Shown one piece after another: positions 12,601 to 23,051 of a DNA stretch of 64,000 nucleotides. Within the stretch, counting starts at the first letter, position 1. Each line of letters opens with the position of its first letter. Source of the stretch: Typha latifolia (Eukaryota > Streptophyta > Magnoliopsida > Poales > Typhaceae); NCBI GenBank assembly GCA_019914945.1, contig CM034112.1:5417001-5481000 (forward strand). Reading direction: 5' to 3'. Below the pieces are notes generated by a model, which was given only the letters and a program-made list of their open reading frames with translations, had not been told where the DNA came from and did not search any database. Made by a program: the position numbers and the translations under genes.

Positions 12601-13490
12601 CTTCTGGTAGACATAGATACATACTAGCTGAGGGGAGCTATTTTGTTATTGTATACTATGCATCTATAAACAAGTTAAAATGTGACATTCATCTTTAGAC
12701 AAGATATTGAATTATACATTTTAGATAATTTTCAAGAGGCAAATGTGTTAAATCAACCTCGGCCAATAATTCCTTACCAGAGAGGAATGAGAGGAGGAAG
12801 CTCCGCCATTGCCACCCACACGACCCATGTGGACGCAAGGGCTCAGGTTGAGGGCCTTTCTCTATACCGGAGCCACAATTTCGCTAAACATTGGAAGGGA
12901 ATAGTAATCAGCTCCCATTTACTAGGCTCAAAAACCTTATGATGAGAAAAAAGAAATCATCCGGAAAGAAGAAGGTGAAAGGAGGTGCCCATGAGTGGTA
13001 GCTTTTCTAGCAAGTAGAAGCCCATTTGGCTTCGCAAACTGTATGAGATCACAAAAAAGAAGTACACATCTTTCTGTAAGAGCATGACCAATGATTCAAA
13101 GGACCACTTGGTCGTCAAGCATTTCTATGCAGAGAGGTAGGTAGCTTGAGTTGGTCTTCTTCTAACTCAGACTCGACCTCCACTGCCGAGCTACTGCTAC
13201 TCTATCTCAACCGTTCCATGGTGTCTACTCTTGGTATATTTAAAGAAAATAAGACGATAAACATGTCATGTAGTTACTCACATAACTCGTATATGATAAC
13301 ATTTGAAAAGAATATATAACAAAAAGACCAATGGAAAGAGTGTTGGAGAGATTTTCAATATTTCAAGGGTCTTTGTATGCCAAAAAAATATTTATGGGAG
13401 TACGCAAAAAGAATGATAATATCCTACAGTCTGAGTAAAATTATCCTAAAAATTTTAATTGTTCATAAAAACTTTGGGATTTAAGAAATT
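12601..13490 (+). other. Unassigned, weakly coding-like stretch
   Basis: An 86-codon frame at 12682-12942 and a second stretch at 13018-13140 (KPIWLRKLYEITKKKYTSFC and on) look more protein-like than their surroundings, but I cannot name a family. They could be decayed exons of one gene. The rest of the interval shows nothing. Confidence 0.25.
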
Positions 13491-13496
13491 AGAGAA

Positions 13497-13790
13497 ATTA
13501 TTACTCCTTGTGGTTTGGCTTAATTGCATGAAACTTTCATGTACTATCAATTTAAGTATTTAATCCCCTTTATGATTAAGAGTAAGTTGCCATTAACGGA
13601 AAGGCAAAATAATAATTTTGCCCCAACATGTTAAGTTACGGTGAACAATGTTTCACTTTTAATACTGGAGTACTTTTGTTATATAAATAGTTTTATGATA
13701 AGAGAAATTGGTCAATAATTAATATCATCAAATATGATAGATAAAAGTAATAATTGCACTTTGGTTTAAACCACACAAGGTTAATAGCTT
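13497..13790. mobile_element. Candidate MITE related to the element at 59437-59951
   Basis: The left end reads TTACTCCTTGTGGTTTGGC and the right end, reverse-complemented, reads TTAACCTTGTGTGGTTTAAA, an imperfect terminal inverted repeat. The left 90 bp resemble the arms of the palindromic element near 59.4 kb. No target duplication is certain. Confidence 0.35.
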
Positions 13791-13979
13791 AAATTGAAAG
13801 CACAATGAGTTGCCTGCAATTGAGTCAGACCATAGGGAGTAAAAGGCAATTATCTCTAAGAAATTTATCCCAGCATAAGAAAATGAAAAGGTAAAGAACT
13901 TTCTTTCAATTCTGTATAATGTTATTTTCATCCAATTAACTTGACAAATATTACAACCCCTCCATCCATTTAATTCAAA

Positions 13980-14884
13980 TGTTTTTGATACATTTAGTTC
14001 AGATCTTTTCTTATTGCATTAGTTGTTTATTTTTAATAAAATAAAATTCATGTAAGTCGCATTCGAACGTAAGAGGGGTCGCATTCGAATGCCCTTGCGA
14101 ACGTCTGCATCATGTTCGCAAATACAAAAAATGCATAATGCGCGTTCGAACGCGCGCAAATACAAAGAACGCGTAATGCACGTTCGAACGCGGACGAGCG
14201 CGTTCGAACGCCGGCATTAGAATGCCTACATCGCATTCACACATACAGAGAACGCCTTTTGTGCATTCGAACACGATCGGGCGCGTTCGAACGCGATCAG
14301 CAGGAATCCTCTAGAATTAGGGTTACTTATTGTTTTAGGACTTATTGGCTAGCCTCTATATATATGTAGATGGTAGCCAAATTCATTATGCTATTGGATT
14401 ATTGATTTCTTACCTCCTATCTTTTCTTTAGACTCTCTCCCTCCTCCCTCTTTACCATCCTTCCACCTCTAACTTTGGCAAGATTTCTTCTAACTTCTAA
14501 TCTCCCTCGACTATCGAGCCACCCCTCTTCTTTGGGATCTTGACCACTTCGTTTCCTTCGTCTATATCCCTTAACCACATCCACAATCCACTTTCATCTC
14601 CATATCCATCCATAACCCTAACATCCACTCCACCCATCACCACCACCATCACTCATATTATTCCGTGTTTTAGTCCTAGTTACATTTCGAATCTACGAAG
14701 GATGTAAATATGAAAGTTGTAGATCAGAAAAGTTATAAATCTAATCCACTTAGTTTCATAATTTTCTAACTACTTTAGAATATTTGACGAATATTTGCCC
14801 ACAGTTGTGCAGATTAATTCTTATAATACATCCAGATCTTGAAAGAATCGTTGTGTAGCCTATCTTTGGTACGAGAACTCATCA
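13980..14884 (+). repeat. 5' LTR of plus-strand Ty3/gypsy chromovirus
   Basis: The block from about TGTTTTTGATACATT to GAACTCATCA recurs at 19364-20700 and, on the minus strand, at 61157-61892. The left boundary is approximate. The block 14055-14310 is packed with TTCGAA-centred palindromes such as CGCGTTCGAACGCG. A TATATATA box lies at about 14357-14364, so the palindrome block would be in U3. The 62-codon minus frame at 14048-14236 is an artefact of this repeat. Confidence 0.8.
14357..14364 (+). promoter_or_regulatory. TATA box of the chromovirus LTR
   Basis: TATATATA is preceded by CTAGCCTC and is conserved in the 3' LTR at about 19670-19678, where LTR transcription would be set. Confidence 0.5.
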
Positions 14885-14943
14885 ATTTGGTATCAAAGCC
14901 TATCAATTTGGTAACAGAGCCTATCAAATTGGTATTAGAGCAG
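14881..14943 (+). repeat. Primer-binding site triplicated as three 21-bp units
   Basis: Three adjacent 21-bp units run 14881-14901, 14902-14922 and 14923-14943, each of the form ATCAATTTGGTATCARAGCC. Each contains a version of TGGTATCAGAGC, the initiator-tRNA primer-binding sequence; the first is the closest match. Only the first unit sits at the expected distance from the LTR end. Confidence 0.8.
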
Positions 14944-14982
14944 GCGAACCTCAGACCTCCATTAATAGTTGAAATAAGGAAG

Positions 14983-16300
14983 ATGTCATCAACAAGGAGA
15001 CCTATGGAGAGCACATCGATAAGGGAAGACTCAATCCATGATGACCCTAACCGTGAGGTCGATTCCTTTGGAGCGACCATGGCAGGACCAAGTCAACCAA
15101 CGTCTATGGGTGTGAATATGGGCTTGACGGATGAACTTAGAGCCATGTCCCAAACATTGCTGCATAGAGTTGACGTAATTCAAAAGGATCACAATGATTT
15201 AAAATAATATGCTATGAACCGATTGGGTTCGTCATCTCCTCAACGAAGATCGGAGCCTCAAGAAGGACCAGCGATGAGACCCCATCGAGCCGATACCCAC
15301 AGGTCCAAGTGCGTCATGTGAGTGTCAATGATCCCCTCTTACCTATGACTACATATCATCCCCCACCTCCATTACAAAACCCAAGACCAGTAATGGTGGA
15401 ACCCGAGAGGCATGCGGCACCGGTGCGCTTCGTCGATGAGGAGGATTGGCACTTTGAGGATGAGGTTGATCCCTTCGGAGATGGTGATGGACGTGCTTGA
15501 GAATATAGAGAAGGTGATCAACATGCACAAAGGTTCAGACCTAAACCAAGGATCTTTCACGAACCCGACAATGCTATTCGGGGGAGAACCGCATGCTTGG
15601 ACTTTCCAAAATTCTAAGGCGGTGATCCAACGAATTGGGTGTTTCAAGTTGAACAATACTTTGATTGTCAAGGGGCAGCGGAGGACACAAAAGTCTAGAT
15701 GGCAAGCTTTCACCTCCAAGGAATGGCATTACATTGGTATAGATCGGTTATTCGTGGTGGAGGATTTATCGATTGGGCTGATTTTTGTAGGAGGATTATA
15801 CGCAAATTTGGGACAGCGGCATATGAAGATTTTGCCGCCACATTAAGCAAGATGGTTCAGAAGACGATCGTATTGGAGTACCAAGCTGAGTTTGAAAGAG
15901 TTAGTAGTTGTTATGAGCCACATTGGTCCGAATCGACATTGATGAGCATATTCATTTCAGGGCTGCAAGAGGAGATACAGGCAGATGTTCGTGCTCTTTG
16001 TCCTATCACTCTTGAGGAGGCCTTTGAGAAGGCCGTGAGGATGGAGCAAAAACATAAGGCTCTAAAGATTATAGCAAAAACAAGTTGGGGCAACCAAGAT
16101 GGGCGATTTGTACCTAGAAAACCGGTTGAAAATTCTGCAAATTCAAAGGCAGTGGTTGCTAGCACTAGACTACGACCACCTTTGAGACCTTCTTTCGATG
16201 TTACAGATGGACAAGACCCCCCCGTTCGAACTCTCACACCTGCCTAGGTGGAGGAACGAAGAGCGAAGGGCTTTTTCTTTCGTTTCACCCGCGGTCATCG
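14983..16300 (+). pseudogene. Chromovirus gag, broken
   Basis: Gag begins at the ATG at 14983 (MSSTRRPMESTS). The readable capsid-like region at 15699-16247 carries MALHWYRS, FGTAAYEDFAATLSKM, EYQAEFERV and GLQEEIQADVR, the retrotransposon gag signature. Between 15207 and 15700 the frame shifts repeatedly. The zinc-knuckle region after 16240 reads as EERRAKGFFFRFTRGHRC, so the first two cysteines expected in this family are lost. Gag, protease and pol follow one another without space, as in a single polyprotein. Multiple stops and shifts rule out function. Confidence 0.85.
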
Positions 16301-16753
16301 ATGTACCAAACCGATCGGGATGTGATGCTCATTGACGGTCTCAAGGAGGATGATGAGGTTGTTGATGATGGAGAGTGTCGAGAGGAGATCCATGAGGAGA
16401 CCGTTGAGGAGGGTGCGGAGGAAGATATCCAAGCTAAAATATCGATGCATGCATATTCGAGTACTTCCACGTCAAGGACTTTACGAGTAGATGGACTCGT
16501 TAGAAAGTATTGTGTGTACATCCTCATCAATTTCGGGAGTACACACAACTTTCTAGACGAGAGGTTAGTGAGGAGATTGGGTTTGGATGCCGAACCGACC
16601 AAGGAGTTTGACGTTGCTATTGGAGACGGCACGAAGCTTAAGGCGGAGAGCTTGTGTCGCCGGGTCAGTATACGGGTACAAGGACGCGACATCATTGTGG
16701 ACTTGTATCTGTTGGCACTGCGAGGAGCAGACATTGTCCTAGGAACTCAGTGA
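16301..16753 (+). pseudogene. Chromovirus aspartic protease domain, active site mutated
   Basis: This open frame of 150 codons contains ILINFGSTHNFLDERLVRRL, where the family has LIDSGSTHNF. The catalytic aspartate is replaced by asparagine and the serine by phenylalanine. The later IVDLYLLALRGADIVLGTQ matches the end of plant gypsy protease domains. It lies between gag and reverse transcriptase as expected. Even without the frame breaks this copy should be proteolytically dead. Confidence 0.8.
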
Positions 16754-16809
16754 TTACAGAGTTTGGGACCTATTACATTCGATCTTCACCGATTCCTGCG
16801 ATGTAGCCT

Positions 16810-17870
16810 ATGGTGGGGCTGCCTTGTGCATTTGATTTGTTCTATCTTCTTCAGTTAGGACCAGTAGGAGATGAGTCTCAAATGAGTTCAGGTACTAAAA
16901 TTGAATTGTCTAATTTATTAGATAATTTTTCTGAACTGTTTGAGGAGCCACAGGAGTTGCCACCGAGGCGAATGGCGAACCAACGCATACAGATTGTGCT
17001 TGGGGCTGCACCGGCAAACGTGAGGTCATATCAGTATCCACATGTGCAAAAAAAAGTTATCTCCAAGATGGTAGCCGAGATGTTGGAGCAAGACCTCATT
17101 CAACCAAGTCATAGCTCATACTCATCTCCCGTGCTATTGGTGCGAACAAAGGACGGAACATGACATTTTTGTGTTGACTATCGGGCACTATATGCTATTA
17201 CCGTTAACGACCGATATCCTATTCCGTTTATAAAGGAGCTGCTAGACGAGCTTGTAGGGGCGACCATATTTAATAAGCTTGACTTGAGGGCCGGGTATTA
17301 TCAAATTATAGTTCACTCGGCGGATGTGCACAAAACTACATTTTCGGACTCCGGACGAGTATTACGAGTTTCTGGCGATGCCTTTTGGTCCCACCAATAC
17401 TCCAGCTACCTTTCAAGGCCTCATGAATGATATATTTCGGCCTTTCTTGCGAAGGTATGTCGTGGTATTTTTTGACGACATTTTGGTATATAGTAGGACT
17501 GAATTGGAGCATTAGCGGCATTTGGAGGATGTGCTGAATTTGTTGAAGCAAAACCAATTGAAGATCAAGAAGTCCAAGTGCCTATGGGGAGTACCACAAG
17601 TGGAGTATTTAGGCCACATCATTTCAGCGGATGGTGTAGCGGCGAATCCTCAAAAGATTACATGCAAGACCGCTTTGCCTATTCCTACTACTACCACTAG
17701 ATTGCGAGGATTTTTGGGGTTGATCGGATATTATCGCCGCTTCATCACCGAGTATGACAAGATCACTGCTCCTCTCACTTCTTTGTTGAAGAAGGACTCT
17801 TTTAGACTTTTAGATGGACGGATGAAGTCACTACAGCATTTGAAAAACTGAAAATAGCAATAACAACGGC
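16810..17870 (+). pseudogene. Chromovirus reverse transcriptase, broken
   Basis: Readable blocks in order are [98 protein letters not shown] and QVEYLGHIIS, then RGFLGLIGYYRRFI. These are the Ty3/gypsy reverse transcriptase motifs; FFDD is the catalytic pair. A stop at 17161-17163 replaces the tryptophan before FCVDYR, a frameshift lies near 17335 and another stop at about 17513. It is a non-functional copy. Confidence 0.9.
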
Positions 17871-18300
17871 ACCCGTTCTAGCTCTACCGGACTTCACCAA
17901 AGAGTTCATTGTGGAATGTGATGCATCGAATGTTAGCATAGTAGCTGTACTAATGCAGGGAGGACATCCCATTGCCTTTCTTAGTAAGCTTTGTCACTAA
18001 AATCTCAGCATTTATTGACTTATGAGAGAGAAATGTTGGCAATTCTGCATGCGGTGACCAAGTGAAGGCCTTATTTGATCGGTAGGTGATTCATTATCCG
18101 AACCGATCAAAGGAGCCTTCCTTATTTTATGGGACAGTGTATACACACTCCGGCACAGTAGAGATGGGTTACAAAATTACTAGGGTATGATTATGAAATC
18201 TAATACAAGAAGGAAATGGAAAATAGAGCGGTGGATGTACTATCGCACCAACCCGATATCGCCGAGCTTGCAGCCTATTCTTCTCTTACCTTTCCCTTCC
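17871..18300 (+). pseudogene. Chromovirus RNase H domain, broken
   Basis: APVLALPDFTKEFIVECDAS followed by GGHPIAFLSK marks the start of the gypsy RNase H, with the catalytic aspartate in ECDAS. The remainder is shifted and stopped, though matching DNA exists on the minus strand at 63270-63770 in the related element. Confidence 0.75.
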
Positions 18301-18399
18301 TAGACGAGCTGAGGTATGCATGTATATCTAACCCAGATGTTTTGAGATTGTTGTAGGAGATGATGGATGATCCGGAGCGTCATCTAGAGTTAGAGAATC

Positions 18400-19362
18400 G
18401 AGGCGGTTTGCTGCTGGACCATGGATGCATTTGAGTGCGCACAAATGATGGATTAAGGCAGAAATTGTTGGAGCACTTCCACCAAACTCTAGAGGCTGGT
18501 CATGAGGGTGTCTTGAGGATGTATAGGAGGATATCTCAGAATTGCACATTGCTAGGATTGAGACAAGATGTGAGGTGTTTTGTCCGTATTTGCGAAGTTT
18601 GTCAAAGGGCTAAGGCAACCGCATTGAAACCAGTCAGATTAGTTCAGCCTTTACCTATACTAGATCGTATTTAGGAAGATATTTCTATGGATTTCAGAAA
18701 GGGTCTTCCGCTAGTACGTGGTTATTCTGTTATCTTTGTGGTGGTTGACAGATTGAGTAAGTATGCGCACTTTTCGGCATTGTTACATCTGTTTTCAACT
18801 AAGTCAGTGGCTGAAAGTTTTGTTAGAGATATTGTTAAATTACATGGCATGCCACGCACGATTGTCTCGGATCGTGATCGTGTATTTATGAGCGACTTTT
18901 GGACGTAGTTTTTCAGATTGCAGGAGACTCGATTGAACTTCAGTTCGGCCTACCATCCACAGACGGACGACCTAACTGAGGTGGTCAATCGAGGCATTGA
19001 GCAGTACTTGAGGTGCTTTGTTAGAGAGATGCTGAGACGATGGTTGGAGTTCTTACCGTGGGCGGAGTGGTCTTGCAACACCGCCTACTATAACAGCATT
19101 GATATGACTCCATTTAAGGTGGTGTATGGACACATGGCTTTGACATTACACCGCTTATGATCCAATTGGCATCGTAGATCGGACGGAGGTAGACTTAGCA
19201 TTGATGGATACAGACGCCACATTGAGGAGGTTGCGTGCCCATCTTAAACTTGCTCAAAACCCCATGAAGCAAGTTTATGATCGTAGCCATCGGTAGCAGG
19301 AGTTCAACATCGGCAGTTGGGTGTTTGTGAGAGTACAACCGTATTGATTGGTGATCTTGCAA
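18400..19362 (+). pseudogene. Chromovirus integrase, broken and lacking the chromodomain
   Basis: The HHCC zinc-binding part is readable as LEHFHQTLEAGHEG and CEVCQRAKA. The catalytic core follows with [37 protein letters not shown] and SSAYHPQTDDLTEVVNR, so the DDE aspartates and glutamate are present. Stops occur near 18673 and 18907. After WVFVRVQPY the sequence jumps at about 19361 straight to the LTR start TGGTGGGCTAATAC. The related element at 61.9-64 kb keeps about 370-380 bp there that encode a chromodomain and the polypurine tract, so this copy has a deletion. Confidence 0.85.
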
Positions 19363-19363
19363 T

Positions 19364-20700
19364 TGGTGGGCTAATACATTTAGTTAGAATCTTTTCTTAT
19401 TGCATTAGTTGTTTATTTTCATTAAAATAAAATTCCTATAGGTCTCGTTTGAACGGAGGTGGGGTCGCGTTCGAACGCACTTGCGAATACCTGCATTAGG
19501 TTTGCAAATACAGAGAATGCATAATGCGCGTTCGAATGCGATCGGGCGCGTTCGAACACTTGCATCACGTTCGCACATATAGAGAATGCCTTTTGTGCGT
19601 TCGAACGCGATCGATAGAATCCTTTAGAATTAAGGTTACTTATTATTTTAGGACTTGTTGGCTAGCTTCTATATATATGTAGATGGCAGCCAAATTCATT
19701 ATGTTATTGGATTATTGATTTCTTGCCTCCTATCTTCTCTCTAGACTCTCTCCCTCCTCCCTCTTCACCATCCTTCCACTTCTACCATTGGCAAGATTTC
19801 TCCTAACTTCTAATCTCCCTCGACTGTCGAGCCACCCCTCTTCTTTTAGATCTCGACCACTTAGACATGATAACCGGGGGGGCCGGGCCGGGTTCGAGCC
19901 GGGCTTTTCGGGCCAAGCGGACTTAAATCTTTGTTCACGGCCCGACCCATTAATCACTCGGGCCGGGTTAGAATAGGCTACCATTACCGCCCGTTGGCCC
20001 ATGGCCCAACCCATATTTCAGCTATTTTTAGAATTTTTAACTATTAGTTTTTTTTAAATATTTATATTCCTCTATTTAAAAAAATTAAAATTTTTAAAAG
20101 TCCTGCTTAAAATAATGCAAAATGGTATAATACTAAAATATTTTTTACTGTAGCAATGGTAAATTATTGTAGCAAAACGGGCAAAGCACTGTAGCAGACG
20201 GGCAGGCTTAGTTGCGGGCTAAACGGGCGGGCTTTCGGGCCGGGTCGGGCGGGCAAAGGGCTGGTCCATGCCGCCCATGGGTAGTTCGGGCTCGGGCCGG
20301 GCCAGGCCTAAACCGGGTTTGGGCCGGGCATGGGCGGGCTGGGCCATTTGATCATGTCTACGACCACTTCGTTCGCTTCATCTATATCCCTTAACCACAT
20401 CCACAATCCACCTTCATCTCCATACCCATCCATAACCCTAACATCCATTCCACCCGTCACCACTGCCATCACCCACGTTATTTCATGTTTTAGTCATAGT
20501 TGCAATTCGAATCTGTGAAGGACATAAATACAAAAGTTGTAGATCAGGAAGTTACAAATCTAATCCATTTTTCATAATTTTATGACTACTAGAGAATATC
20601 TGACGAATATTTTTTTACAGTTGCATAGACTGATTCCTGTAATACATTTAGATCTTGAAGGAATCGTTGCATAGCCTATCTTTGGTACGAGAACCCATCA
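19364..20700 (+). repeat. 3' LTR of the chromovirus, with nested hAT insertion
   Basis: From TGGTGGGCTAATAC to GAACCCATCA this matches the 5' LTR at 13980-14884 once the hAT insertion at 19862-20360 is removed. TTCGAA palindromes lie at about 19445-19615 and the TATA box at about 19670-19678. Homology to the 5' end continues past the LTR into a primer-binding site at 20704-20716, which a simple 3' LTR should not have. Confidence 0.8.
19862..20360. mobile_element. Non-autonomous hAT element (499 bp) in the LTR
   Basis: Ends TAGACATGAT and ATCATGTCTA are exact 10-bp inverted repeats. They are flanked by the 8-bp direct repeat CGACCACT at 19854-19861 and 20361-20368, the hAT target-duplication length. 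The undisturbed 5' LTR shows the empty site. The interior is GGGCC-rich at both sides with an AT-rich centre and no coding sequence, as in many plant hAT MITEs. The 94-codon minus frame across the left end is spurious. Confidence 0.85.
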
Positions 20701-20703
20701 ATT

Positions 20704-20716
20704 TAGTATCAGAGCC
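20704..20716 (+). other. Second primer-binding site beyond the 3' LTR
   Basis: TAGTATCAGAGCC follows the LTR end with the same ATT spacer as at the 5' end, then the start of a second unit (TATCAG) is cut by a LINE. Confidence 0.65.
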
Positions 20717-20720
20717 TATC

Positions 20721-21825
20721 AGTATTTTTTAGCAAAAGCCATAGGCTTAGTTTCGTTATGAAAGAAAATAAGACGTAACCCAACCGTATCAAAGGTAGAG
20801 CCGCAAACCCAAACAAACCTCAGCAACCAGAACAACACTCCACATAACTATATAAACAAAAATAGCAGATCACTAAAACCCTTGCCTACCACACCAAAAG
20901 GAACAAAAGTAACACGCAGCAGATACAAAAGACCAGACATAGTTCACAACCGTAATTGACATCACAATTCTAAAACATTAACTATAATTCATACAATTGC
21001 TTCAAAAGAAAGAAACTAGAAGAATATGAGGAAGATTTACAGCAGCAACTTGGCATGCTTCTACACCTCAACAATTTTTGTCCCTACTCAGTAGAGAAGC
21101 AAACCATTAATTTTTTGAAACAAGTACTCACTAGTAATGTACATGTTATTGCTACTTTGAAAATTTTTCTAGTTTCTATCTAGCCAAGTGCACCAAATGC
21201 ATGTCGCCCACCAGCTCCTCCACCAACACTTTAATCCTAACTCGTTTTCCTTACACCTCATTTATGTTTTATCGAATAAAAATGTCCCCCTCATAGAGCT
21301 AGCCTAAACTCTATTAAAGACCTCTTAATGTGTTTAACCTCAAACATAGGTGAGAAACACTTTCATTTTTACGAGATAATCTTTGGCAGGATACAATTAT
21401 TGCGGGCAAGACATAGAAAAGCTTTAAACTTCAAGAGCCACAACCGACACCACCCTAGAAATATGGCCTCCGTTGCTTAAGAATTGATACAAAGACTTCA
21501 CAATGAAAATACTACTGCATTTAAACTGCTGTCCATAACTGTCTTTGCCATTGTTATCAACCTGCCAATCACCCAAATAATGAAATAATTGTTGCGCTTT
21601 GCTTGTAACTAGTCACTCAAGCTTTTCCAATATTTAATATGCTATCTCCTTCCATTTTAGGTCTCAACAATTGTTATATGTTCATCCCAAACAACATCAA
21701 ACAAGTGAGGGAATCTTGTTGCGAAGGAACACCCCCCAACCTAGATATCATTCTAGATCTTCAGTTGAGTACCATTCCCAACATGACGAAACAACCCAAC
21801 ATGAAATATAGGCCCAATCTGTAAT
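20721..21825 (-). pseudogene. LINE ORF2 3' remnant
   Basis: On the minus strand the sequence ends with GGCTTTTGCTAAAAAAT, a typical plant LINE tail. Upstream, residues such as ATCIWCTWLDRN and KNFQSSN resemble the C-terminal zf-RVT region of L1-type ORF2. The remainder to about 21825 is decayed; the 5' boundary is not defined. It inserted immediately after the second primer-binding site, truncating the retroelement sequence there. Confidence 0.6.
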
Positions 21826-21829
21826 ACTC

Positions 21830-22640
21830 TCTAAAATGGAGAAGCTGTTACTGTCACTTTTGGTGATAATGAGTTTTTATACGATTTGATAATTTGACAG
21901 AAATTAACAAAAAACTTGCGAAGGTAACTTGGATCGATCTAACCGTTGGATTGGTATTAGATTTATATATGTTGTTCCTCTATGAGTTTGAAATCTAATA
22001 ACTAGAATCATGAAGATCGAATGAGTAGATGAAAAGTTATGTGTGAAATAATAATTGAAGGTCAGGAGATAGCAGGATGGATATGGAATACGTGGTTAGA
22101 GTTATGGAAGATAATTATGGTATGATTAGGGATTAGTGCTTGGAACTAGATGAGGGGAGAGAAGAGAGATTCAAGGTATGGCTAATTGCTAGAGAGAGGA
22201 GGGAGAAGCGACGGAGGATTAACATCAACTGTAGGTGAGAACTTGGACTGGATACCAATGGAGAGGAAGGAGGGGGGAGAAGATAGCTCAAGCCTAGATG
22301 AAAACTAATTTTAATATTCAATAATTAATCCAAAGAGGCTACTTTTCTACATAAATAGAGGCTAGTCAAACATCCAAAAATTCTAAACAAATGCTATTAC
22401 AATTTAACTTACTCATCGCGCATTCGAATGCACCCCGATTGCGTTCGAATGACCAAAATGCATTTTCTGTATGTGTGAACGTAAATCAGACGTTCAAACG
22501 ACTACGTTCAATCACCATCCATTTATATTTGAACGCACCTACTAAAAAGTATTTTATTTTTCTAAAACATAAATAAAAATTAATATAAATTAAAGCGATT
22601 TCACTGTGCACGTAAATGAAGAACCGCAACCGAAACCCTA
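21830..22640 (-). repeat. Diverged LTR related to the chromovirus LTRs
   Basis: In minus orientation it carries TATTTATGTAGA-type TATA sequence, the GCCTCTATTTATG/TTAGGG-like block order, and TTCGAA-centred motifs at 22415-22545, with TTTTCTGTATGTGTGAACG matching the chromovirus LTRs. No internal region adjoins it, so it is a solo LTR or fragment of a sister family. Confidence 0.6.
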
Positions 22641-22739
22641 CTAGAAATCTACTATTTAAACTTTTCTTTTCCTTAATCTCATGTATTGCAAACAATTTGA
22701 GCACACAACTGTTGCTCAGATGACAGCAATTTCAACTAT

Positions 22740-23051
22740 CAGTTCACAATTAAGCACAATTCATTTCTTTGATATTCAAGATACCCAAACCACCATACTC
22801 CTTCCTCTGCATACCCAGTTTTGGTTTGCTAAATAATATTCTTTTATCGGCATCAACAACTCTCTAAAGAAATCTCTTTCTAATCTAATCTATTTTCCGA
22901 TAGACCTAAGTGAGCATAATAAAGAGAGAGACTTAATACAACTATATCAAACTTAACACAGGAATAATTAATGTAATTCGATCATCCAAAGACAACAACT
23001 AGCCTTTCCCACCAGCAACCCGCTTCTCAAATTTTCAATAATTGGTACCCT
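22740..23051 (-). pseudogene. LINE ORF2 fragment (downstream of reverse transcriptase)
   Basis: Minus-strand residues VPIIENLRSGLLVGKASC, then YLANQNWVCRGRSMVVWVS and ISKK, match the region after the reverse transcriptase in L1-type ORF2 (usual pattern: WxPLIEKVExRVAGWKAS, then LVNWxTVCRPKEYGGLGV). It belongs with the fragment at 23848-24246; the two are separated by a decayed hAT-like element. Confidence 0.6.

Noticed and set aside
14048..14236. TTCGAA arrays as heat-shock elements
   Set aside because: Heat-shock elements need GAA and TTC blocks separated by two bases; these palindromes place TTC and GAA directly adjacent, so I do not call them heat-shock sites.
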